Positions 1 through 5,028 of a stretch of DNA of 5,028 nt are shown here, one piece after another. A program made the position numbers and the translations under genes. How positions within the stretch are numbered: the first letter of the stretch is position 1; every line of letters begins with the position of its first letter. The DNA comes from JANRKG01 sp033763635 (GTDB lineage: Bacteria; Cyanobacteriota; Cyanobacteriia; GCF-001939115). Location: NCBI GenBank assembly GCA_033763635.1, contig JANRKG010000064.1, positions 1 to 5,028 on the forward strand, written 5' to 3'. The notes below the pieces were generated by a model. That model was not told the origin of the DNA. It ran no database searches and was given only the letters and a program-made list of their open reading frames with translations.

Positions 1-982
1 TCATGCCACTGTTCCAGGTGCAGACCCAGACATTGATCGGGCGCACTACAAACATCAGAAACAGAACGGTTGCCAACCCGCCCCAGCCCAAAGCCGTAAT
101 ACTCGCCAGGGAAAGATCGGCGGATAGCAGAACAAACAGCACGGAAACCGCCAGAATCGTAAGCTGTCCCTTAAAGCGTCTGAGCAACCGTTGTTCTGGC
201 ATAGATTCTGCCCCTAACACCAATCCTGCCACCACCGTTGTCATCAATCCCGCTTCGCTCCGAATTGCCTGGGCCAGCCCGAACAAGCCCCATAATCCTG
301 CCAGCACCACCAAATTCTTTAATTCTTCCGATAAAAATGTGGCGTATCTAAGCACTAGCCCCAACAACCAGCCCCCCGCTGCCCCGATCGCCGTACCAAT
401 GCCCAGCCGTAACCCCAACCCACTGGCCACCGTCAGCATATCCGGAGCACCATTTAGGATGATATTCAGGACCACCACTGCGAGAATCGCTCCCACGGGA
501 TCGATCAGCACCCCTTCCCCCTCTAACAGGGTGGCAATCCGGCGATCGACCGAGACCTGACGAAGCAGTGGACTAATTACCGTTGGTCCCGTCACTACCA
601 CTAGGGACGCATACAGAAAGGCGATCGTCCAGGGAAACTCGCTCAACCAGTGGGCCGCGATCCCGCCTCCAATTAGGGTGATCAGGGTGCCGATCGTCAC
701 CAAATTACGTAGACTTCCAGACACCCGCCCCAGATCCCGCAACTCTAAATTGAGACCCCCTTCAAAGAGAATCACGGCTACGGACAGAGCCACAATGACC
801 TCTAACCCGCTTCCTAAAAGGTTGGGATGGAGAATATCAAACCCATCAGAACCCAGAAGAATACCAAACAACAACAAGAAGACAATGCTGGGCACTTTCA
901 GGGATTCGGCGAGAACCTGAGCGCTGATCCCGGCAATGACCGTGATGACAATTTGAAGGGTAAGCTCGAAAGAAGCTTCCAT
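1..982 (-). CDS. Cation:proton antiporter, CPA1/NhaP-like (C-terminus outside window)
   Basis: Membrane antiporter expected to exchange Na+ or K+ for H+ across the cytoplasmic or thylakoid membrane. The first 327 residues are visible and the frame is still open at the left edge. The protein is almost wholly hydrophobic, with many membrane helices. Family-like motifs are ILFEGGLNLE (71-80), TGPTVISPLLRQ (131-142), EGEGVLIDPVGA (154-165) and RPINVWV (314-320). Asp161 is the likely ion-binding carboxylate; the Asn that precedes it in the classical CPA1 'ND' pair is Ile160 here. The cytosolic tail, often a TrkA-N/RCK-type nucleotide-binding domain in cyanobacterial relatives, would lie beyond the window. 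ATG at 982 is chosen because an in-frame TGA lies six codons upstream and no other ATG intervenes. No Shine-Dalgarno is visible. The gene follows the crcB pair after 229 bp, so it may have its own promoter. Family assignment is firm, but the transported ion and the paralogue are not. Confidence 0.9.
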   Translation of the reverse strand, partial: MEASFELTLQIVITVIAGISAQVLAESLKVPSIVFLLLFGILLGSDGFDILHPNLLGSGLEVIVALSVAVILFEGGLNLELRDLGRVSGSLRNLVTIGTLITLIGGGIAAHWLSEFPWTIAFLYASLVVVTGPTVISPLLRQVSVDRRIATLLEGEGVLIDPVGAILAVVVLNIILNGAPDMLTVASGLGLRLGIGTAIGAAGGWLLGLVLRYATFLSEELKNLVVLAGLWGLFGLAQAIRSEAGLMTTVVAGLVLGAESMPEQRLLRRFKGQLTILAVSVLFVLLSADLSLASITALGWGGLATVLFLMFVVRPINVWVCTWNSGM

Positions 983-1082
983 AAAGGCAGGAGAGATGGA
1001 TCAGCAAGCTACCGCGACGAATTCCTGTATAGCAGTACCGTTAGGTTAGGACAGGTTAAAACGACCGGGGCGTGAGCATTTT

Positions 1083-1117
1083 CCTTCTGCCCTCTGCCCT
1101 CTGCCTTCTGCCTCTTG
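1083..1117. repeat. Degenerate heptanucleotide tandem repeat (STRR-like), 5 units
   Basis: Five contiguous 7-base units are read on the plus strand: CCTTCTG (1083-1089), CCCTCTG (1090-1096), CCCTCTG (1097-1103), CCTTCTG (1104-1110) and CCTCTTG (1111-1117). The array is strictly pyrimidine/purine strand-biased apart from one G per unit. Short tandemly repeated repetitive sequences of this type are known from filamentous cyanobacteria and usually sit between genes. This one lies in the gap between the second crcB gene and the antiporter gene. It has no known function; copy number may vary between strains. Confidence 0.85.
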
Positions 1118-1190
1118 CTATAAAATGGGCGGGATCACATATTAGATCAGGGTACACCTTCGCGATCGTCTATACAAACTAGAACTCAAT

Positions 1191-1208
1191 AAAGGGAAAT
1201 CCCGCTTT
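1191..1208 (-). terminator. Weak candidate terminator after the second crcB gene
   Basis: On the minus strand, just after the TGA of the crcB gene, AAAGCGGG and CCCTTT can form a small imperfect stem: AAA with TTT, a GC bulge, then GGG with CCC around an ATTT loop. Only a short T-rich stretch (TTTATT) follows, and the stem is weak. It would separate the crcB pair from the antiporter gene, but it may be chance. Confidence 0.2.
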
Positions 1209-1211
1209 GGG

Positions 1212-1634
1212 TCACGAGTCATGTCCTATCAGGTGTTTACTAGCACGGGCCAACCACACTCCCCCCTGAATTGCCACCATTCCCAGAATTGGGCTACCTG
1301 CGCCATAGAGAAGGGCGATCGAATTCCCCTGTTCAAGTAACTGCTGAGTTTCCAATCCATAGGCGGAGAAAGTGGTATAAGCACCACAAAACCCGGTTGT
1401 GAGTAGCACCCGGAGTCGGGGCGAGGGAGGACGCAGGCTTTCTGCTGCCAGGGTCAGGATGTAGGCAATGAGGAGACATCCTGTGATGTTGACCAAGAAC
1501 GTCCCGTAGTACCCGAACGATTCCCCCCACGTTTCCTTTATGAATTGACCGATGTAATAGCGGCTGATTGCCCCTGGAACAGCACCCAGAGCGATCGCCA
1601 GAACAAACTCAGTGGATAGAGGGGGTTTAGGCAT
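1212..1634 (-). CDS. crcB: Fluoride channel subunit CrcB/Fluc, second of tandem pair
   Basis: Small membrane protein of 140 residues that forms half of a dimeric fluoride-selective channel, letting F- leave the cell. Four membrane helices fit roughly residues 9-30, 43-63, 76-97 and 106-129. Family signatures are GAVPGAISRY (17-26), GTFLVNITG (44-52, with the conserved pore Asn49) and GFCGAYTTFSAYGLE (81-95), which contains the TTFS break and Phe89; the second 'Phe-box' position is Tyr92. Loops on the N/C-terminal side are net positive (Arg68, Arg73, Arg75, Arg130, Lys133), while the opposite side is neutral to negative (Glu34, Glu38, Glu95, Glu101). The N- and C-termini are therefore predicted in the cytoplasm. 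The length is normal for the family. ATG at 1634 is the only in-frame ATG after the upstream gene's stop; no Shine-Dalgarno is seen. It lies 73 bp downstream of its paralogue and is probably co-transcribed with it. Confidence 0.95.
   Translation of the reverse strand: MPKPPLSTEFVLAIALGAVPGAISRYYIGQFIKETWGESFGYYGTFLVNITGCLLIAYILTLAAESLRPPSPRLRVLLTTGFCGAYTTFSAYGLETQQLLEQGNSIALLYGAGSPILGMVAIQGGVWLARASKHLIGHDS
1591..1598. repeat. HIP1 octamer (GCGATCGC)
   Basis: Exact copy of the highly iterated palindrome GCGATCGC, a genome-wide oligonucleotide signature of many cyanobacteria. It lies inside the second crcB gene, over the codons for residues about 13-15. It supports the taxonomic assignment and has no gene-specific meaning. 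Confidence 0.9.
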
Positions 1635-1707
1635 GGGCCAGGGAGAGGAAGCGGGAGACGGGTAGGATGTTCAAGGGACGCACAAGGATGCAGATGGAAA
1701 CACAGTA

Positions 1708-2094
1708 TCAGATCCAGAGCATTGCAACCCCAATCCCCAGATAAACCGCAAGGAACCCTAAAATCGCGCTACCTGCCCAATACACCCCTGCCATCCTATT
1801 ATTTTTTCGAGAAAGCGTCAGGGTATCGTAGCCGTAGGTGGAAAAGGTGGTGTAGGAACCTAGAAACCCAATTCTAATGAGCAAGTCCAGTTCCTTTGGG
1901 TATTGGGGGAAGCGGGTCAACAGGATGAAGCACAATCCTGCTAGAAAACACCCAGTCAAGTTGATTACAAAGGTTCCATAGGGAAACCGATCGCCAAATT
2001 TGGCTTTCATCCATTCCGTCAATGCGTAACGAACGATCGCCCCCGGAATCGCACCCATCGCAATCACCAGGGGAATGCTCCACTCAGATATCAT
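1708..2094 (-). CDS. crcB: Fluoride channel subunit CrcB/Fluc, first of tandem pair
   Basis: Paralogous Fluc subunit of 128 residues. Signatures are GAIPGAIVRY (14-23), GTFVINLTG (40-48, with pore Asn45) and GFLGSYTTFSTYGYD (76-90), which contains Phe84 and Tyr87 at the two Phe-box positions. Four membrane helices fit about residues 6-24, 39-59, 71-92 and 101-126. Charge distribution is the reverse of the neighbouring subunit. The loops after helices 1 and 3 carry Lys30, Lys32, Arg36, Arg96, Lys97 and Arg100, while the N-terminus has only Glu4 and the C-terminus (MLWI) has no charge. An N-out/C-out orientation is therefore predicted. ATG at 2094 is preceded directly by an in-frame TGA (2100-2098), and the next Met (13) would remove helix 1, so the start is well determined although no Shine-Dalgarno is present. 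The gene starts 93 bp after the kinase gene. Probable partner: the CrcB encoded at 1634-1212. Confidence 0.95.
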   Translation of the reverse strand: MISEWSIPLVIAMGAIPGAIVRYALTEWMKAKFGDRFPYGTFVINLTGCFLAGLCFILLTRFPQYPKELDLLIRIGFLGSYTTFSTYGYDTLTLSRKNNRMAGVYWAGSAILGFLAVYLGIGVAMLWI

Positions 2095-2124
2095 TGATCA
2101 ACTTGGCAATCAAAGAGAGTACAG

Positions 2125-2153
2125 TTTAGAATCCGGGCTTCGACTTCGCTCAA
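2125..2153 (-). promoter_or_regulatory. Candidate sigma70-type promoter for the crcB pair
   Basis: On the minus strand a -35-like TTGAGC (2153-2148) and a -10-like TCTAAA (2130-2125) are separated by exactly 17 bases. Each hexamer matches its consensus at 4 of 6 positions. Transcription would begin near 2118, giving a leader of about 24 bases before the ATG at 2094, too short for a riboswitch. The -35 element lies inside the hairpin repeat at 2135-2156, so the match could simply reflect that repeat's sequence. Confidence 0.25.
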
Positions 2154-2156
2154 CCC
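2135..2156. repeat. Interspersed hairpin repeat with GAGCGAAGTC core
   Basis: A 22-base imperfect inverted repeat lies between the kinase and crcB genes. On the minus strand, GGGTT at the left end pairs with AAGCCC at the right (one G-T wobble). The inner GA/TC pairs close a GCGAAG loop after a two-base bulge. The TTGAGCGAAGTCGAA core resembles a dispersed intergenic repeat found in many cyanobacterial genomes. No T-run follows on the minus strand, so it is not a convincing intrinsic terminator. It could instead act as an mRNA processing or stability element between cistrons. Confidence 0.55.
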
Positions 2157-2187
2157 TCGTATATCCGTGAAGTCTTTCCAGTATTTT

Positions 2188-5022
2188 CTATGATTCCTCT
2201 GAAGATTGTTGTAGTAGGGAAAGCAGTGTTGCAACTAACTCACGAGTATCTACAGGTTTAGATAAGTGCCGTTGAAAGCCAGCATTAAGTGCCCGTTGGC
2301 GGTTGAACTCCCCCGCATAGGCCGTCAAGGCGATCGCCGGAATATTCCCCCCTGCTTCGGGGGGACGACTTCGAATTTGTTGGATCAGCATGTAACCATC
2401 CATCTGGGGCATGCCAATGTCACACACAATAATATTGGGAAGATTGGGTAAGGAGTGATCCAGGGCAGCAAGCGCCTCTATCCCGGAATCCACTAACTGA
2501 ACGATCGCCCCACACTCCTCTAATACTAGGGCCGTTAGCTCCCGCATATCAGCCTCATCATCCACCACCAAAATGCAAATTCCCTCTAATCCAGATGTTT
2601 CAGGAGTGGGTTGAGAGTCAGGCAGGGGCGGGGTAGGTATGAGTTTCAGGGGGAATTGCACCGTAAACGTTGAACCTAAATCTTCTCCGGGGCTTTCGGC
2701 CTGTACCGTGCCGCCATGCAATTCTACTATGTGACGGACGATCGCTAACCCCAACCCTAACCCACCAAACTGCCGGGTGGTGGTGGAATCCGCCTGTCTG
2801 AAGTAATCAAACACATAGGGCAGAAACTCAGGCTTAATTCCCCGACCTGTATCCTGCACGATAATTTGAGCTTGCACACCCACCCGTTGCAACACGACTT
2901 CCACCTGCCCCCCGATCGGTGTGAACTTGACTGCATTGGACAGGAGATTCCAGACGACCTGTTGCAAGCGGGCTGCATCTCCCAGGATGGGAAAGCCGAG
3001 GGATTGCGTCGCGGGGAACGGGGAATCAGGGGGAGTGGAATCGATGACTTCAGATTTGATCTGGATCGATTTCGCTTCTGCCGCCAGCCGTACCGTTTCC
3101 AGGGCCAGTTCGATCGTGGTTGCCAGGTTAACCGTTGTGACGTTGAGTTGCAGTTTTCCCCGCAGGATGCGAGAGACATCCAGTAAGTCTTCAATGAGTT
3201 GGGATTGCAATCGAGCATTGCGCTCAATGGTTTCCAAGGCTTTCTGAGTTTTATCAAAGTTGAATTGACGAGTCCGCAATAGTTGGGACCACCCTAAAAT
3301 CGGATTTAAGGGCGAACGCAACTCATGGGAAAGCACTGCTAAAAACTCATCCTTAATCCGATTGGCTCGTTCTGCGTCCTCCCGGGCGGCCCGTTCCCGT
3401 TGCAAGAGTTGTTCCTTTTCCTGCTCTACCTGCTTGCGATCGGAAATATCAATCGCGGCTCCCGTCAGTCCCACAATCTCGTGGTGATCATTGCGTAAGG
3501 GTTCAACCGTCAGATCATAGTAATAACTGCATCCATTGACCGTTAGCTTCGTTTCTTCCCGTGCCCCCGTCCCGGTTTTCAAAACTCGCTGTTTAATCCG
3601 AGTCAAGACTGCCGCATCTTCTGCTTCAGTCAAGTCTTCATCTCGTTTTCCAATGACTTCGCCTACCTGATATTCAAAGCTGGGGTGGTAAATCCAGGTG
3701 TAGTGAAGATCGAGATCCTGGTTAAACACAGCGATCGGCAAATTTTTCAGGGCGACCCGCAGCCGTTCTTCACTCTGGCGCAGGGCTTCTTCTGCCTGAG
3801 TGCGATCGGTGATGTCAATAAACGTACCCACCGCGCCAATAATTTCCCCATTTTGCTTTAGGGGGGCAGCGCTAATTAAAATATCGTGGTAACTGCCATC
3901 TCCATGTACTAACCGGGACTGAACCGCATTGCAGACTTCCCCCTTCAACGCCCTGTTCATCGCATAGTCTTCAACCGGAACCAGTCTGCCATCCGTATCG
4001 TAGGCATCGCCCCAATCCAGCAAGTTCAGATTCATCGTTGAGTTGTCTGGGTCTTGATGGGCTAACCTTCGCGCAGCGGCATTCGTAAACGTCAACCGTC
4101 CTTGAGCATCGCTGACAATCACAGCACTGGCGGCTTGCTTCAAGATCGTTTCCAGCAAAAGCCGTTGTTTGTCTAACACTCCCTGAGTTTGGTGATAGCG
4201 AGATTGGGACTCCAGCAAATCCTGAGTCGTGCTTTCCGCCTGAGTGCGGGCTTCCTGTTCTCGCTGGAGCGCTATTTGAGCGGCAATTTCCGCCTGTTTT
4301 CGCTCTGTGATGTTAATGGCTACCCCAGTCATCGAAAGGGCTTCCCCACCGGAACCGTAGGTACAACGCCCTCGGAGCGCAAACCAATGTTCGGTTTCCG
4401 GCCCTTCTGTCATCCGATACTCAACATCACAGTTTTTACACTGGTCCATCGCCTCAAACAGGGCTGTTTCTACCAGTTTGCGATCGTCCGGATGGATACT
4501 CTGAATAAAGTCGATGTAGCGCACTTCCCGCTTACCTGCCCCACCTTTCGCGTGATTCGTGGGTTCCGTCCAGGTAAAGCGATCGGTTGGTAAATCCCAC
4601 AGCCACAGCCCTAAATGCGCTGCTTCTAGAGCCAGTCGTAGAGATTCCTCACTGGCTTGAGCCGAGCGCACATTTTCCTTGGCAATCCGCTGACTTCGTT
4701 CTAACGTTGAGTTCAAAGAACCAATCATCACGGACACCAGAATAAACACACTAGAGCGCAAAAGGCTATCTAGATTCTCCCCAGCAGTGAATGAAACCGA
4801 AGTATCAAAAAAATAACGAATGCTTAGTAAGGAAAGCAGGGTTGCGACCAATCCCGGTCCAAGTCCACCATAGCCAGCACTGGCCCCAACCGCCCCATAG
4901 AAAAACGCAAAAAAAGGGCATTTCAGCAGGGGATTGATGGTCATCGTCAGGCCAACGGCGATCACAACGCTAGACAGGGCCAGTCCATAACGCAGGATCG
5001 TGGAGGAGTAGGATTTGGGCAT
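2188..5022 (-). CDS. Membrane-bound hybrid sensor histidine kinase: DUF4118, 3 PAS, HisKA, HATPase_c, receiver
   Basis: Sensor kinase of 944 residues that should autophosphorylate on histidine and pass phosphate to its own receiver domain. Residues 11-105 hold four membrane helices with a KdpD-like DUF4118 pattern (PFFAFFYGAVGASAGYGGLG, then GPGLVATLLSLLS). PAS domains follow at about 128-243, 285-412 and 415-532, ending in the linkers NITERKQAE, DITDRTQAE and DISDRKQVE, joined by charged helices. HisKA spans about 555-622 with the phosphoacceptor His566 in SHELRSP. HATPase_c spans about 678-795 and shows all boxes: N (NLLSNAVKF, 692-700), G1 (DTGRGI, 724-729), F (738-743) and G2 (GGLGLGLA, 753-760). 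The receiver, about 815-935, has Asp821/Asp822, phosphoacceptor Asp868, Thr900 and Lys922, so it appears active. PAS1 carries a CxxC (Cys195, Cys198). ATG at 5022 is six bases from the window edge, so a longer N-terminus cannot be excluded, although DUF4118 normally sits at the start. The ligand and the downstream response regulator are unknown. Confidence 0.95.
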   Translation of the reverse strand: MPKSYSSTILRYGLALSSVVIAVGLTMTINPLLKCPFFAFFYGAVGASAGYGGLGPGLVATLLSLLSIRYFFDTSVSFTAGENLDSLLRSSVFILVSVMIGSLNSTLERSQRIAKENVRSAQASEESLRLALEAAHLGLWLWDLPTDRFTWTEPTNHAKGGAGKREVRYIDFIQSIHPDDRKLVETALFEAMDQCKNCDVEYRMTEGPETEHWFALRGRCTYGSGGEALSMTGVAINITERKQAEIAAQIALQREQEARTQAESTTQDLLESQSRYHQTQGVLDKQRLLLETILKQAASAVIVSDAQGRLTFTNAAARRLAHQDPDNSTMNLNLLDWGDAYDTDGRLVPVEDYAMNRALKGEVCNAVQSRLVHGDGSYHDILISAAPLKQNGEIIGAVGTFIDITDRTQAEEALRQSEERLRVALKNLPIAVFNQDLDLHYTWIYHPSFEYQVGEVIGKRDEDLTEAEDAAVLTRIKQRVLKTGTGAREETKLTVNGCSYYYDLTVEPLRNDHHEIVGLTGAAIDISDRKQVEQEKEQLLQRERAAREDAERANRIKDEFLAVLSHELRSPLNPILGWSQLLRTRQFNFDKTQKALETIERNARLQSQLIEDLLDVSRILRGKLQLNVTTVNLATTIELALETVRLAAEAKSIQIKSEVIDSTPPDSPFPATQSLGFPILGDAARLQQVVWNLLSNAVKFTPIGGQVEVVLQRVGVQAQIIVQDTGRGIKPEFLPYVFDYFRQADSTTTRQFGGLGLGLAIVRHIVELHGGTVQAESPGEDLGSTFTVQFPLKLIPTPPLPDSQPTPETSGLEGICILVVDDEADMRELTALVLEECGAIVQLVDSGIEALAALDHSLPNLPNIIVCDIGMPQMDGYMLIQQIRSRPPEAGGNIPAIALTAYAGEFNRQRALNAGFQRHLSKPVDTRELVATLLSLLQQSSEES
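2330..2337. repeat. HIP1 octamer (GCGATCGC)
   Basis: Second exact copy of the cyanobacterial highly iterated palindrome, inside the receiver-domain region of the kinase gene. It encodes part of the IPAIALTAY segment around residues 896-898. It is a taxonomic signature only. Confidence 0.9.
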
Positions 5023-5028
5023 GGGAAT

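Noticed and set aside
3..560. Open plus-strand frame of 185 codons, Thr/Asn/Pro-rich
   Set aside because: It lies antisense to the antiporter gene, whose minus-strand frame shows clear family motifs. The composition looks like a reverse-complement shadow of hydrophobic coding DNA, with no domain-like pattern.
1026..1031. TATACA on the minus strand as a -10 element for the antiporter gene
   Set aside because: The position, 43 bases before the ATG, is plausible, but the hexamer 17 bases upstream (CTGTCC) is a poor -35 match. Too weak to annotate.
678..1075. Two overlapping plus-strand frames of about 80 codons
   Set aside because: They are largely antisense to the start of the antiporter gene, with low-complexity composition and no recognisable motifs.
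1119..1126. TATAAAAT on the plus strand as a -10 element
   Set aside because: No plus-strand gene follows, and no -35-like hexamer is found at a suitable distance; the preceding bases are the heptamer repeat.
1635..1707. Pyrimidine-rich stretch between the two crcB genes as a leader or riboswitch
   Set aside because: No hairpin set, conserved riboswitch block or Shine-Dalgarno is visible. It is treated as plain spacer.
2757..3257. Frames inside the kinase gene on both strands, including one of 166 codons on the minus strand
   Set aside because: The HisKA and HATPase_c boxes are all in the main kinase frame across this region. These are shadows, and there is no sign of a frameshift.
4189..4593. 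Plus-strand frame of 134 codons
   Set aside because: It is antisense to the PAS1 and linker region of the kinase, and its translation has no coherent domain features.

Overview
The window looks cyanobacterial. I counted 19 CGATCG hexamers, against roughly one expected by chance in 5 kb, and two of them are complete HIP1 octamers (GCGATCGC). There is also a degenerate heptanucleotide tandem repeat of the kind known from filamentous cyanobacteria, and a GAGCGAAGTC-centred interspersed hairpin repeat. The genes read like those of a filamentous, Leptolyngbya- or Nostoc-type genome, but the genus cannot be fixed from this sequence.

All four genes are on the minus strand, so transcription runs from right to left. 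At 5022-2188 is a 944-residue membrane-anchored hybrid histidine kinase with a DUF4118-type four-helix membrane domain, three PAS domains, HisKA, HATPase_c and a C-terminal receiver. After 93 bp come two tandem CrcB/Fluc fluoride-channel subunits (2094-1708 and 1634-1212), 73 bp apart. A 229-bp gap with a 5-unit heptamer repeat follows. The last gene (982 to the left edge) is a CPA1/NhaP-like cation:proton antiporter whose C-terminal part lies outside the window.

The common theme is ion and toxic-anion homeostasis. The two CrcB proteins would form the fluoride exit channel and the antiporter would exchange Na+ or K+ for H+. The kinase could sense envelope or ionic state, but that link rests only on gene order. 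The most interesting feature is that the two CrcB subunits have opposite charge bias across their loops. This suggests fixed, opposite membrane orientations and an antiparallel heterodimeric channel rather than a dual-topology homodimer. I see no fluoride riboswitch in front of either crcB gene. A weak sigma70-like promoter overlapping the hairpin repeat just upstream of the pair is the only local regulatory candidate.

I find no RNA genes, CRISPR arrays, insertion sequences or clear pseudogenes.
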